The notes: a model not told the origin generated them from the letters alone. DNA of 64,000 bases from Cryobacterium sp. CG_9.6 (GCF_029893365.1 NZ_JARXUZ010000002.1:1-64000); one strand, 5' to 3'; counted from the stretch's first letter, positions 35,376 through 44,792 are shown. A program made the numbers and translations.

Positions 35376-36206
35376 TCATGCGTTCAATTCTTCCTTGGCC
35401 GCGGCGAGGAGCGAGTTGATGGCGTCGGCAATGTCCTGTGGATGGTCTTCGGGCGTGAAATGCTTGCCGCCGGGTATCCGGAGCAGGGTCGCTCCGAGGT
35501 CAGCTGCGAGCCGCTCTCCGTAAGCGATTCTTTGGAACGAATCGGCTTCACCCCACACCACCCGTGCGGGCAGGTTCAAGTCCACCAATCGGTCCGCGAT
35601 GTCTAGGGTGTCCTGGACATCAAGTGCTTCGACCTGTCGCATCATGCTCCGCGCCGCGCCCTGGGACACATACGGTCCCCAGTGTTCGGCGAGGGATTCC
35701 AAGGCAACATTTCGGTTGTCGTGGCCGCGGTAGATTAGCTGGACGAATATCGGATACATCACAACCTGAGGCGTAAACGTCAATCCCGGCGCCACGCGCT
35801 GCATCGCTTTTACACTGGGGATGGGCCACGAATCGTAGGACACCGAATTGGTGAGGACGAGCCCCGAAAATCGCTCAGTTGCACGCACCGCAGCGATTTG
35901 CGCTATTCCTCCTCCAAGATCATGCCCGACGAGGATCGGTGGTTCAGCCAGGTCAAGGGAATCAATCCAATCCAGGAGATATCCGGCCTGGGCTGAGAGG
36001 CTGAGATCAGTGTCTTTTCCGTCAGGGATGCTGGATCCGTAGCCCGGCATTTCCCACGCCAGTGTCCTGCCCTGAACCAGTGGCATGACGTGTCGCCAGA
36101 GCTTTGGCGAGGTGGGTATCCCGTGCACGAGAATAACGGGGCTGCCCGTGCCGTGCTCCAACCAGCGCGCAGCCATACCGTTTACGGTCGTCGATCGTGT
36201 TTCCAA
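35376..36206 (-). CDS. alpha/beta hydrolase (haloalkane dehalogenase-like)
   Basis: 276 residues. Oxyanion motif VILVHGIPTSPKLW; nucleophile elbow ILVGHDLGGGIAQI with aspartate rather than serine, which suggests dehalogenase or epoxide-hydrolase chemistry; acid/histidine region VVWGEADSFQ and PGGKHFTPEDHPQD. Stands alone with gaps of 275 and 265 bases on its two sides. Confidence 0.82.
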   Translation of the reverse strand: METRSTTVNGMAARWLEHGTGSPVILVHGIPTSPKLWRHVMPLVQGRTLAWEMPGYGSSIPDGKDTDLSLSAQAGYLLDWIDSLDLAEPPILVGHDLGGGIAQIAAVRATERFSGLVLTNSVSYDSWPIPSVKAMQRVAPGLTFTPQVVMYPIFVQLIYRGHDNRNVALESLAEHWGPYVSQGAARSMMRQVEALDVQDTLDIADRLVDLNLPARVVWGEADSFQRIAYGERLAADLGATLLRIPGGKHFTPEDHPQDIADAINSLLAAAKEELNA

Positions 36207-36473
36207 GGGTTTCTCCGTTCACCCCGCCGAGCGTGGGTTGTCAAGGACGGCGCCAGAACCTGCCCATGAGCCTACTCGGGTTCACAGGCGCTAAGACGAG
36301 CAGGTCCCAGCGCACGCCGGCCCCCAGGGCCTCATCTGGGTGTTCTAACTGCATGCGCTGAAGGCCGCAGCCATTGAAACGTGACGGGAGCACAGGCATG
36401 TGGTGTGGGGGCGGCGCCGCGAACAGCATGCACCTCACTCTTAGAAAATCGAACCAGTTCGTGAACGGAGCTT

Positions 36474-37016
36474 TTAGAGTCCTGGGGCTGCCGGTAGGTC
36501 GAGGTCGGTCTCGACGAGGTGGTTGAAGTAGTTGGTGAAAAGGTTGAGTGCGATATGGGCCGAGAGCTCGGTGAGTTCAGCATCGGTCCATCCGGCGTCG
36601 AGGGCGGTCTGCCACGCGTCGTCTTTCACTGCGCCCTTGTTGGCGGTGCTTTGGCGCGCCAAGTCCAGCAGGGCGGCGAGCTTGGCCTCGAAGTCGACGG
36701 TGCCCTCGCGGATGGCAATGGTTTGATCTTCACTCAGTCCCGCGGCTTTCGCGCTTATGGTGTGGGCGGACTGGCAGTAGGTGCACTCGTCGACGTTGCC
36801 GACGACGAGGGCGATTGCTTCTCGGGTGCGGCTGTCGAATGTCCCGTAATCGCCAATGACTTGTTGGAAGGCGATGTACGTGTGCAGGACAACGGGGGAG
36901 TGGGCCATTGCCCCGTGGATGTTGAGGACTTTCCCGAATTGTTGGGCGAGTGCACCGAGTTCTGGGCGGACGGCCTCGGGTGCGGTGTCGGTGGTGTGCA
37001 CGGTGATGCGGGTCAT
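36474..37016 (-). CDS. carboxymuconolactone decarboxylase / AhpD-like protein
   Basis: 180 residues from ATG 37016 (AAGGAAAA upstream). The AhpD-like signature ECTYCQSAHTISAKAAGL has a C-x2-C pair and histidine (about 79-96). Family members act as alkylhydroperoxidase or decarboxylase folds. It is the last of a minus-strand series with a monooxygenase and a DsrE gene facing a TetR regulator; quinone or oxidative stress handling would fit. Confidence 0.87.
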   Translation of the reverse strand: MTRITVHTTDTAPEAVRPELGALAQQFGKVLNIHGAMAHSPVVLHTYIAFQQVIGDYGTFDSRTREAIALVVGNVDECTYCQSAHTISAKAAGLSEDQTIAIREGTVDFEAKLAALLDLARQSTANKGAVKDDAWQTALDAGWTDAELTELSAHIALNLFTNYFNHLVETDLDLPAAPGL

Positions 37017-37287
37017 GGTTTTCCTTCTCTGTTGGGGTTGGGGGTCGGGGTCCGCGCAGCAAATCATAGTGAGTTCGAGAAGTCCAACGCGTCTGGCTGA
37101 GGGTGTCAAATTGTTTGTGTAAGTGGCATCCCGCTTCCTCGGTACGTGGACTGCTCCGTCCGAGTTGTGTGCGGGAAAGAACCGCGGTTGCATCTACAAC
37201 AATGCCGTGTAGGACGGGGTGCCGTCACCTGGCACGCACGAAGACGCAAAACCGAAGTGTGTGATCGGTTCTGCGCCGCGGGGTTGA

Positions 37288-37590
37288 TCAGATGTCGCTG
37301 GCGGTCTGAAACTGTGAGATTTTCGGAGCGTCGTCAAGGAGTGACCCTAACTCGGTCAGCTCAGCCGAACCTGCCCCGGCGCGCCATTCACGGTAGGCCG
37401 CATCTACTTCAGCTGACGCCCAACGTTCCAGGAGGATCACGTGTGCAGCATCGTCAGTATCGATGAGCACGTCAACGCCCAGGCAGCCCTCGAATACCCG
37501 GGTCTGGTCGAGGATCTTTCTCAGCATTGCCGGTGCGGCCGCAACTGCTTCTGGCTTGAGTTGAAGGTCGAGAATTACAGTGAGGGTCAT
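37288..37590 (-). CDS. antibiotic biosynthesis monooxygenase-like (ABM) protein
   Basis: 100 residues: MTLTVILDLQLKPEAVAAAP, TRVFEGCLGVDVLIDTDD and AHVILLERWASAEVDAAYRE are the two-strand ferredoxin-like ABM pattern, as in YgiN-type quinol monooxygenases. Thirty-six bases downstream of the DsrE gene, probably same operon. Confidence 0.85.
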   Translation of the reverse strand: MTLTVILDLQLKPEAVAAAPAMLRKILDQTRVFEGCLGVDVLIDTDDAAHVILLERWASAEVDAAYREWRAGAGSAELTELGSLLDDAPKISQFQTASDI

Positions 37591-37626
37591 GGGGGCTCCG
37601 AACTAGGTGAGTGGCGACAGGGGCGT

Positions 37627-37983
37627 TTAGAAGCTGAGAATCTGGTAGCCCTCGATCACGAGGTTTCGGACGCTCGCTTCGCCCTTGTACTCAGTGAGTA
37701 GGTTCCAGCCGCCCGCAGCGATTTCGTCGGAGACCCCGTGGGAGGTGACGCAGAACCCGCACGCACCGCGGATGTTGTCCTTGAGCGCTACGGCGAGGGG
37801 ATTCATCTTGTGGCTGGGCGCGGTGATCGCGGCCAACGTTTCAACGCCGGAGCCGTCGAAGACGACGATGACATCATCGCCTGCTTGCTTGAATTCGAGG
37901 GCAGTCTTGAGGCCGCGGTAGACGCGTGAGGCGTCGGAGGTGATCGGCTCATAGATAACGACGGCAATTTTCAAATCTGGCAT
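37627..37983 (-). CDS. DsrE family protein
   Basis: 118 residues. Rossmann-like DsrE/F opening LKIAVVIYEPITSDASRVYR, then VIVVFDGSG and a GACGFCVTSHGVSDEI segment carrying a C-x2-C pair that could relay sulfur or sense redox state. Directly divergent from the TetR gene, whose operator-like repeats lie between them, so it is likely the first regulated gene. Confidence 0.85.
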   Translation of the reverse strand: MPDLKIAVVIYEPITSDASRVYRGLKTALEFKQAGDDVIVVFDGSGVETLAAITAPSHKMNPLAVALKDNIRGACGFCVTSHGVSDEIAAGGWNLLTEYKGEASVRNLVIEGYQILSF

Positions 37984-37998
37984 GGTGTGCCTCTCTTT

Positions 37999-38046
37999 CT
38001 AGGTAGACCTATCTGGTCACTACCGACTATACCGATCTGTCTGGTA
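37999..38046. promoter_or_regulatory. operator-like repeats between DsrE and TetR genes
   Basis: The 73-base gap contains AGACCTATCTGGTC (38006-38019) and, inverted, AGACAGATCGGTAT (complement of 38029-38042). The matching AGAC..ATC.GGT arms are typical in length for TetR dimers, and both divergent start sites lie close by. Role as the TetR operator is inferred. Confidence 0.5.
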
Positions 38047-38056
38047 AAATCCAATT

Positions 38057-38611
38057 ATGAACTCCACGTTTGCACCGCCGGCGCCGAGCGCGCGGGTGCG
38101 CCTGCTCGCATCTGCTAGTCGTCTTTTCCACAAACATGGCATCAACGCCACGGGAATTGATCTCGTCGTTCGTGACGCGGGGGTGGCGAAGGCGAGCCTG
38201 TACAACAACTTCGCCGGCAAGGAGGCGCTCGTGGTGGCGTACCTGGAGGAAGAACTCAACGGATGGGTCGATCACGCCCGAACGCTGGACGATCCCCGGT
38301 GGTCGCCGCGGGAAAGGGTTGCTGCCCTCTTCGAAGCGCTCGCGCTCTCTGTCGAATCGCACACCTTCTACGGCTGTCCCTTCACCAACGCGGTGATCGA
38401 ACTTCCGGAATGTGTATCGGTGCGGCAGGTCGCCGACCGTTACCGCGACGCGGTTCGCACGCATCTTTCCGAACTCGTTCAGGAGGACACCGGCACGAGC
38501 GCCGTTTCCCGCCTCGTTCTTCTCTATGACGGCGCCATCACTGCCGCGAAGGTCGCCCATGACGCTGGACTGGTTCGCGAAGCCAGCGCCATGGCGCAGG
38601 AACTCGTTTAG
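38057..38611 (+). CDS. TetR/AcrR family regulator
   Basis: 184 residues. N-terminal helix-turn-helix: RLLASASRLFHKHGINATGI, VVRDAGVAKASLYNNFAGKE with the typical YxxFxxKE end. The C-terminal domain includes a single cysteine in FYGCPFTNAVIELPE. Divergent from the DsrE-ABM-CMD genes and probably their repressor, acting at the repeats just upstream. Ligand unknown; a redox-active or electrophilic compound would suit the neighbours. Confidence 0.9.
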   Translation: MNSTFAPPAPSARVRLLASASRLFHKHGINATGIDLVVRDAGVAKASLYNNFAGKEALVVAYLEEELNGWVDHARTLDDPRWSPRERVAALFEALALSVESHTFYGCPFTNAVIELPECVSVRQVADRYRDAVRTHLSELVQEDTGTSAVSRLVLLYDGAITAAKVAHDAGLVREASAMAQELV

Positions 38612-38637
38612 ACCGTTCACCGATAGCAGACGAACTG

Positions 38638-39000
38638 ATGAAGTTCACAGACGCGTTGCGGGCGTTCGAGCTGACGACGCGGCCGATTTACCCGGACTCG
38701 CGGGCCGCGCTGGACAAACGCTGGGACGAACTATCCCCGCACGCCAAGACCGACAACCAGCTTCTCGGCCGGTCCGCGATCGGCTGTGAGGGCACGCATG
38801 GGGTGTTCCCGAAGTGTGACTTGACGTGTTCGCCGTGTTAACACGCCGCCGATGCCAACAAGGTGCGTATCGACGGCACTCACGCCGTCGACGGCGTGAC
38901 CGAGCAGATGGAGTATATCTGCGCCGTATTCGAGGGCCACGCGCTCACGCGCAGCTCATCGGCGGGGGAAGTCGCCTTCTATTTTCGTACTAGAGGACGA
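38638..39000 (+). pseudogene. radical SAM protein remnant with internal stop
   Basis: The frame opens MKFTDALRAFELTTRPIYPD and reaches GVFPKCDLTCSPC, the C-x3-C-x2-C iron-sulfur motif of radical SAM enzymes. The next codon, normally Tyr, is TAA (38839-38841), after which the frame continues HAADANKVRIDGTHAVDGV for about 50 residues before homology is lost. A nonsense mutation plus 3' truncation make a dead gene. Confidence 0.68.
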
Positions 39001-39083
39001 CTGCACGGAATATCAATAGTCACGTGCATTGACCATGAGGATGCCCAGTGGGGCAACTCGACGACTTCACTCCCATCGGGAAA

Positions 39084-39851
39084 TCAAGCCGGGCGCTGCT
39101 CTTTCTTGCTGAACGGGCTTGCTGGTCGCTTCTGGGCAATGCCGTCGACGGTGATGTCGACGAGTTCATTGTAGAAGGCGAGTCGGTTCCTGATCTCTCC
39201 GACGGCCGCAAACGGGCTTGAATAACTCCAGACCGCCCCGGTGAGGTCCACTTGTCCGGCCACGTCCCAATATCGATCCGCGGTTCCCTTGTACGGACAC
39301 ACACTTGTGATCGCTGCGGGCACGAGAACGTCAGTATTGACGTCGCCCGCCGGGAAGTAATACCGGGTCGGAAGGTCAGTCTCGAAGAGCACGACCGGGT
39401 TGCGGGTGTCGGCGAGCACGACGCCGTTGGCGGAGGCGGTCACGTGCCGACTGCTCGGGAGCGCATCAACGCGATGGAACGGATCTCGGGGGTGTCCAAA
39501 TACTTGGACGTCCTCCTCAAGCCACCGGTCGATGGTTCCGGGCTGCCAGCTCAGAGCGACGCGATCTTCGAGACCGGTCAGCACCCACGCCGCGTGCGGG
39601 ATGAGCCGCTCTCCGACCACGATGTCGAACCACCTCGACACCTCACTCTTCGGGCCGAAGAAGTCGAAGCAGTGGCGCTCTTGTGGTGGCAGAGTTTCAG
39701 ACAGAAACTCCATGCGCACACTCTCAGGCGAAAATGCGTAACCCGGGATCGGAGAACCAGCCTCCCAAAACAGCAGCGGGTCCCGGCTGTCCGCGATTAT
39801 CGTATCGCCAACGACCGCGCGCACCCAACGGTGGCTTTGATATGTTCGCAT
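39084..39851 (-). CDS. DUF427 domain protein (tandem)
   Basis: 255 residues with two DUF427 units. The second is clearest: VVLADTRNPVVLFETDLPTR, TSVCPYKGTADRYWDVAG and WSYSSPFAAVGEIRNRLAFY are family hallmarks. The first (IIADSRDPLLFWEAGSPIPG, CFDFFGPKSEVSRWFDIVVG) is diverged. Structural work describes a nucleotidyltransferase-like or DNA-binding fold, but function is not known. Confidence 0.88.
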   Translation of the reverse strand: MRTYQSHRWVRAVVGDTIIADSRDPLLFWEAGSPIPGYAFSPESVRMEFLSETLPPQERHCFDFFGPKSEVSRWFDIVVGERLIPHAAWVLTGLEDRVALSWQPGTIDRWLEEDVQVFGHPRDPFHRVDALPSSRHVTASANGVVLADTRNPVVLFETDLPTRYYFPAGDVNTDVLVPAAITSVCPYKGTADRYWDVAGQVDLTGAVWSYSSPFAAVGEIRNRLAFYNELVDITVDGIAQKRPASPFSKKEQRPA

Positions 39852-39893
39852 TGCACTCTCCCTGATTCGTTATCGATGTTGGAGTAAGTCGGC

Positions 39894-40835
39894 TTATAAC
39901 AGCTTGGCTGTGGCCAGCCAGTCTTTGGCAGCCTCTGCTGGGTCGGTCTTTGAGTCACCGGAGACTCGAGTGTTCAGTTCAAGTAGATCCTGAGTGGTCA
40001 GGGTAGCCGAAACCGTGTTCAGGACCTCGGTAAGCTTGCTGCTGTTCTTGCTTGCGGACACCAGGGGGATGACCTGCTGGGCCGCAATGAGATCTTTAGG
40101 GTCCTCGAGCGTGACTAGCTTGTTCGCCAGGATCGACGGTGTCGTGGTGTAAATGTCCGCCACTTGGATCGTGTTATCGAGCAGTGCCTTCAAGGTTGCT
40201 GGGCCACCATTATCGGAGATCGCCGTGAATTTGATGTCGGTGATCCCATAAACTTTCTCGAATCCGGCCAGGCCTTGGGGACGGGTCAGGAACTCCGGAC
40301 TGGAGCCCAGAGCAAAGGTACCCACGTTTTTCAGGTCAGCGATGGATTTGAGTTGATTCTTGGCCGCGTATTCGGCCGTGACGACGAACGAGTCCTTATC
40401 TTCCGCCATCGAGGGGTCAAGCACCTCAAGACCAGTCGGCAGGGCCGCCTGTAGCGCGGTGAGCACATCGCTTGCCGTGTTTGCGGTGGCATCCCTCTCG
40501 AAGTGGGTTAGCAGGTTGCCGCTGTAGTCGGGGATGAGATCGATCTCCCCGGCCTGGAGCGCGGGAACGTACGCTTCGCGGGCACCGATGTTGAGTTTGT
40601 ACTCAACAGTGAAGCCATTTGCTTCCAGTGCCTGTCCGTAAATGTTCGCGAGGATCACGTTCTCCGAAAATGCGGCAGAACCGACGGTGACCGTCGTCTC
40701 GTCGGCGGACGTGGAGGCGGCGCCGTTGCTCAGCGGGTCGCCTGACGAGCACGCGCTCAGAGCAAGTGCGGCGCCGACGATGAGTACTTGGGCAGCGACC
40801 TTGGCAGCAACCCGGCCCTTCTTGGGTGCGATCAT
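39894..40835 (-). CDS. glycine betaine-type ABC transporter substrate-binding lipoprotein
   Basis: 313 residues. Lipoprotein signal VLIVGAALALSACSSGD with the lipobox cysteine at about 29. The mature part fits OpuAC/ProX binding proteins: TVGSAAFSENVILANIYGQA, PDYSGNLLTHF and KAYGITDIKFTA-like segment. Last gene of a four-gene operon in which the neighbours overlap by 1-4 bases. It would bind quaternary ammonium osmolytes such as betaine or choline outside the membrane. Confidence 0.9.
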   Translation of the reverse strand: MIAPKKGRVAAKVAAQVLIVGAALALSACSSGDPLSNGAASTSADETTVTVGSAAFSENVILANIYGQALEANGFTVEYKLNIGAREAYVPALQAGEIDLIPDYSGNLLTHFERDATANTASDVLTALQAALPTGLEVLDPSMAEDKDSFVVTAEYAAKNQLKSIADLKNVGTFALGSSPEFLTRPQGLAGFEKVYGITDIKFTAISDNGGPATLKALLDNTIQVADIYTTTPSILANKLVTLEDPKDLIAAQQVIPLVSASKNSSKLTEVLNTVSATLTTQDLLELNTRVSGDSKTDPAEAAKDWLATAKLL

Positions 40836-41593
40836 TGATAGCTTCCTTCCTGGATGGGTTTCCCCAACTGCGCGATCGGACGAGGTGGCCGAACGTGGGA
40901 CTTTCTCTTACTGTGAACCGTTCCACCAGATACCCCTGGTAGGACGGAAAACCTTTGGATCAGCGCGAACAGGGCGTCGACGATGAGCGCCAGCGCTGTT
41001 ACGAGGATCGAGCCGGCGACCATCTGGATGTAGTCGTGCGAGGCGAGGCCATCGATGAGGTAGCGACCGAGACCACCGCCAGAGAAATAGGCAGCGACCG
41101 TGGCTGTGGAAATGACCTGGAGTGCGCTTGCTCGGATGCCACCGAGGATGAGCGGCAACGCCAGCGGCAGCTCGACCATGAGCAGGACCTGCCACTCGGT
41201 CATCCCGACTGCTCTGGCCGCGTACACCGTTTCCCGATCGACGGACTCCAAGCCCGAATAAGCGCCAGCGAGCAAAGGCGGGATCGCAAGGATGGCGAGC
41301 ACAACCACCGTCGGCAGGTCACCAATTCCGAGCAAGAGAATGAACAACGAGAGCAATCCGAGGGTAGGCAGAGCCCGCGTGGCATTGGCCATGGCGATGC
41401 CAACCGATCTCCCCCGACCGGTATGCCCAATCGCAAGACCTATTGGTAGCGCGATGATCGCAGCAAGAAGAAGCGCCTCCGCGCCGTATGCGAGGTGCTC
41501 GGCGAGCCGGACGGCAATGGAGGGACTGCCAGGAACGCTCGTCCACTTCGCGGGATCAAATATCCAGGCAAAGCCTTGCAGGAGGAGATTCAA
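40832..41593 (-). CDS. glycine betaine-type ABC transporter permease
   Basis: 253 residues, about six hydrophobic helices and an EAA-type loop (VDRETVYAARAVGMTEWQVL with GMTEWQVLLMVELPLALP). Overlaps the binding-protein gene and the second permease by four bases. Forms the membrane channel with the 41590 product. Confidence 0.9.
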   Translation of the reverse strand: MNLLLQGFAWIFDPAKWTSVPGSPSIAVRLAEHLAYGAEALLLAAIIALPIGLAIGHTGRGRSVGIAMANATRALPTLGLLSLFILLLGIGDLPTVVVLAILAIPPLLAGAYSGLESVDRETVYAARAVGMTEWQVLLMVELPLALPLILGGIRASALQVISTATVAAYFSGGGLGRYLIDGLASHDYIQMVAGSILVTALALIVDALFALIQRFSVLPGVSGGTVHSKRKSHVRPPRPIAQLGKPIQEGSYQ

Positions 41594-42279
41594 CGGGGCA
41601 CCGCCTGGGGCTGGCTGGCTGCGAGCCGACGAGTACGAGAGGGGGTAAGCCGGCGGTTCCAGGGCATCGTGAGGCGGCCGAGAAGCACCAGCACTGCATC
41701 GAAAACGATCGCCAGCAGCAGCACGGTCACAATGCCCGTGATGATCTCCGCGAGAAAGAACCGTTGAAACCCATCGAGAAAGAGGTTGCCGAGGGTGGAC
41801 ACCCCGATCACCGAGCCGACAGTTACGATGCTCACCGTGCTGACGGAGACCACCCTTATTCCCGCGAGCAGCACGGGACCCGCGAGCGGCAGATCGACGG
41901 CGAGAAAGCGCTGGAGAGGCGAAAATCCCACCGCTGTTGCTGAGTCCTGCACCTCGGCGGGCACGGAAGCGAATGCGTCTGCGGCGGAACGGACCATGAG
42001 CGCCACGGCGTAGATCGATAGGGCGACGACCACATTAGTCGGGTCGAGGATCCCGGTGCCCAGGACCCCCGGGAGGATGATGAACAGAGCGAGCGAGGGG
42101 ATCGTGTAGAGGACGCCACTGACCAACAACAGAATCGACCGAGTGAGCTGGTAGTGGCTTGCGAGCCAGCCGAGCGGAACCGAGAGTATGACGCCCACCA
42201 CTACCGGGATGACGCTCAGCACAACGTGGCTGAGAGTGAGAGCCCAGATCTGGTCAAAGTTGCCCCATACCCAGGCCAT
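41590..42279 (-). CDS. glycine betaine-type ABC transporter permease
   Basis: 229 residues from ATG 42279. Binding-protein-dependent permease with the EAA loop VPAEVQDSATAVGFSPLQRF and hydrophobic helices such as VLSVIPVVVGVILSVPLGW. Pairs with the 40832 permease, as in OpuC/ProU-type systems that have two different membrane subunits. Confidence 0.9.
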   Translation of the reverse strand: MAWVWGNFDQIWALTLSHVVLSVIPVVVGVILSVPLGWLASHYQLTRSILLLVSGVLYTIPSLALFIILPGVLGTGILDPTNVVVALSIYAVALMVRSAADAFASVPAEVQDSATAVGFSPLQRFLAVDLPLAGPVLLAGIRVVSVSTVSIVTVGSVIGVSTLGNLFLDGFQRFFLAEIITGIVTVLLLAIVFDAVLVLLGRLTMPWNRRLTPSRTRRLAASQPQAVPR

Positions 42280-43193
42280 CAGGCGTCGCCGGCCTGATCC
42301 GTCTTGTTGGAAATGCTGCGAGACTTCGGACCTTGCCCCGCTGGCTGTATGCCACCTTGCGGTGGCAAGGTGTCCGTCGACAAGATGCCCGCGGGGTGCC
42401 CGTTGCCGTCGACGAGCAAAAATTCACCTTCCTGCGCGGGAGTGCCAGAAATCGTCAGGCGGCGCTTGCCGCGCTCTGTCCCGATGAACTTGGCGACGAA
42501 TTCGCTCGCCGGGTTGGCCAGAATCTCGGCCGGGCTTCCCTGTTGGGCAACGATGCCGCCCGTGCGGAAGATCACCACGTGATCGCCGAGCAGAAAGGCC
42601 TCGTCGATATCGTGCGTTACGAAGACGATCGTCTTGTCGAGTTCGTGTTGCAGACGAAGAAGCTCCGTTTGTAATTCTGCGCGAACGAGCGGGTCGACAG
42701 CTCCGAACGGCTCGTCCATCAGGAGAATGTTGGGATCCACAGCGAGGGCGCGCGCAACGCCCACCCGCTGCTGCTGCCCGCCGGAGAGCTGGGACGGGTA
42801 GCGGGAGGCCAACGAGTCATCAAGACCGACTGTGCGCAACAACTCGAGCGCGTCGGCTCTCGCCCTCTTTTTGGGAACTCCCCGCAGATAGGGAACCGTG
42901 GCGACATTGTCGATGACCTTGCGGTGCGGCAGCAAGCCCGACTGCTGCATGACGTAACCGATGCTGCGACGAAGCTTCACGGCATCTCCGGTTGCGACAT
43001 CGTCGCCATCGATGAGCACCTGCCCCGAACTCGGCTCGACCATCCGATTGATCATGCGCAACATGGTCGTCTTCCCACAGCCCGACGATCCAACGAAAAC
43101 CGTGAACTGGCGAGAAGGAATAACGAGGCTGAAACTGTCAACCGCAAGGGTCCCGCCGGGGAACTGCTTCGAAACTGCGCGGAACTCGATCAT
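42279..43193 (-). CDS. glycine betaine-type ABC transporter ATP-binding protein
   Basis: 304 residues. Walker A FVGSSGCGKTTML, Q-loop QQSGLLPHR, signature YPSQLSGGQQQRVGVARALA, Walker B NILLMDEPFGAVDP and switch histidine FVTHDIDEA. A short C-terminal extension with LLVDGNGHPAGILSTD resembles half a CBS domain, which in OpuA-like ATPases senses ionic strength. First gene of the operon; supplies energy for osmolyte uptake. Confidence 0.93.
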   Translation of the reverse strand: MIEFRAVSKQFPGGTLAVDSFSLVIPSRQFTVFVGSSGCGKTTMLRMINRMVEPSSGQVLIDGDDVATGDAVKLRRSIGYVMQQSGLLPHRKVIDNVATVPYLRGVPKKRARADALELLRTVGLDDSLASRYPSQLSGGQQQRVGVARALAVDPNILLMDEPFGAVDPLVRAELQTELLRLQHELDKTIVFVTHDIDEAFLLGDHVVIFRTGGIVAQQGSPAEILANPASEFVAKFIGTERGKRRLTISGTPAQEGEFLLVDGNGHPAGILSTDTLPPQGGIQPAGQGPKSRSISNKTDQAGDA

Positions 43194-43524
43194 AAATTCG
43201 GCTCATTCCTCGTCTTCAACACGAATCGACACTCGCCACCCTCGCCAAAGTCGAACACTATTCACAGCACCATTTATTTCCAGATTGGTGCCTTTTCAGA
43301 CTTATCCGGGTTACGTGCTGCTCACGACTGAGGCCCGCCTGTGCTGGTGGGTGCAGACTCACCTTATACGTGGGCGTTGGTTGACCGGGTTGCAGAACCC
43401 GAAAGCGTTACGTCCCTGACGTTTGGCCAGCCGACTGTATTCCTCGGATTGGGTGTTGGAGTACCCGGTGTGATGGCTGCCGCGATTGCGGGCACCACTT
43501 TCTGTGCGTGACGGAAGGTGGTGG
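43194..43524. other. gene-poor region with a protein-like fragment
   Basis: No complete gene. On the plus strand, from about 43335 to 43510, a frame opening just after a stop reads GPPVLVGADSPYTWALVDRV, then ends FLGLGVGVPGVMAAAIAGTT before TGA. It looks like the C-terminal end of a former protein but was not assigned to a family. Confidence 0.3.
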
Positions 43525-43677
43525 TCAGGAGAATTGGGTGTGCAGGAGCGTGCACCGCATGCCGAATTCGATTGTCATTTCCGGAGGCCAGGTATTCGCG
43601 TCCCAGTTCAGGCTGAATTCTTCGATGAAGGCCTCGAACAGTGCCGTCTGCGCGATCAGGTATGCTTCCCGATTCAT
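43525..43677 (-). CDS. small hypothetical protein, 50 aa
   Basis: ATG 43677 has TGAGGA about six bases upstream. The product, starting MNREAYLIAQTALFEAFIEE and containing LNWDANTWPPEMTIEFGMRC, is acidic with several aromatics and no signal or membrane part. Too short for family assignment; composition looks coding. Confidence 0.35.
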   Translation of the reverse strand: MNREAYLIAQTALFEAFIEEFSLNWDANTWPPEMTIEFGMRCTLLHTQFS

Positions 43678-43771
43678 AGCGTCCTCATCTCGTACCAACT
43701 GGAATCACGCATGATCTGTTCTTTGCACCGTAGCGTCTGAGATCGCGCCGATGCAATCGGCGGGTGTGCTG

Positions 43772-44488
43772 CTATAACTGCACGGTGTTGTTGATCACCT
43801 TTTCGGCGCTGTCATGTATGGATTCGTTGTGGGCGCGTGCGTAGGTGCGCAGACGGTTGAAGGCATCGTTTATGGTGAGTTGGTTGCGCTGGGCGATGAC
43901 GCCTTTAGCCTGCTCAATGAGAACCCGACTATTGAGCGCCCGTTGCAACTGCTCGTTCACGGCCGTGTTGTCGCGCACGCTGCGCTTGTGCAGGATGCTG
44001 ATGGTTGCGACATCTGCGAGGGCTTGACCGATTGCCGCGTCCTCCAGTGTGAGAGTGCCGGTGGTGGTGCGGAAGAGGTTGAGTGCACCGATGGTGTTGG
44101 GGCGTAAGCGCATGGGAATAGCGTGCACGGATCGGAAACCTTGCGAGAGAGCGGCGGTCTGAAAATCCGGATACTGAGCGCTTTCAGCAGAGGCAATATC
44201 GTCGATCGTTACCACCGTGCCGGTGCGGTAGGCGTCAACACACGGGCCCACCCCGGCTTGGCTCTGCAGTATCTCCACGAGTTGGCTTTCTTCGTTTGTG
44301 GAAGCGAGAACCTGCAGGACGCCGTTTTGGTCGGCCAGGAGCAGTCCGGCAGCGTCGACGTCGAGCAGCAGAACGGACTGCTCCACCAGGATGTGCAAAA
44401 CATCTACAACGTCATACTCGCCTACCAGGGCGGCAGCCAGTTTGACGAAGGCGTCAGTGACTAGCGCTGTGCGACTTATCGCGTTCAT
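43772..44488 (-). CDS. GAF and ANTAR domain protein
   Basis: 238 residues from ATG 44488. A GAF domain spans about 15-165 (VDAAGLLLADQNGVLQVLAS, GVGPCVDAYRTGTVVTIDDI, SVHAIPMRLRPNTIGALNLF). The C-terminal ANTAR domain has LQRALNSRVLIEQAKGVIAQ and the three-helix end NDAFNRLRTYARAHNESI. ANTAR proteins bind paired RNA hairpins and prevent termination; the GAF part senses a ligand or redox state. No two-hairpin target leader was found nearby. Confidence 0.92.
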   Translation of the reverse strand: MNAISRTALVTDAFVKLAAALVGEYDVVDVLHILVEQSVLLLDVDAAGLLLADQNGVLQVLASTNEESQLVEILQSQAGVGPCVDAYRTGTVVTIDDIASAESAQYPDFQTAALSQGFRSVHAIPMRLRPNTIGALNLFRTTTGTLTLEDAAIGQALADVATISILHKRSVRDNTAVNEQLQRALNSRVLIEQAKGVIAQRNQLTINDAFNRLRTYARAHNESIHDSAEKVINNTVQL

Positions 44489-44792
44489 CCCCGAATCGTA
44501 GAACCAAACACATGTCCGAGTAATACTCATTCGCTGTGAAAACCAGAACTGGGGTAACTGGATCTTCGACGCCCTCAGCGAGGTCCCGAACGTAACAATG
44601 AGAGGCATCTCGTAGGTGACGGACATTGGATGAAGTCGCGCTCAGTTCCTGACACCTCGCGAGATGGGTGCACGCAAAAAGTTTCCCCAAAACACTGACT
44701 GATGCAGACTGTAAGGACAGGAGTTGGGTCCGGCTTTGGTCGTAGTGGGCTCATTCTCGAACGGCGTCAGCGATGAAATGTGTGGAGAGATC

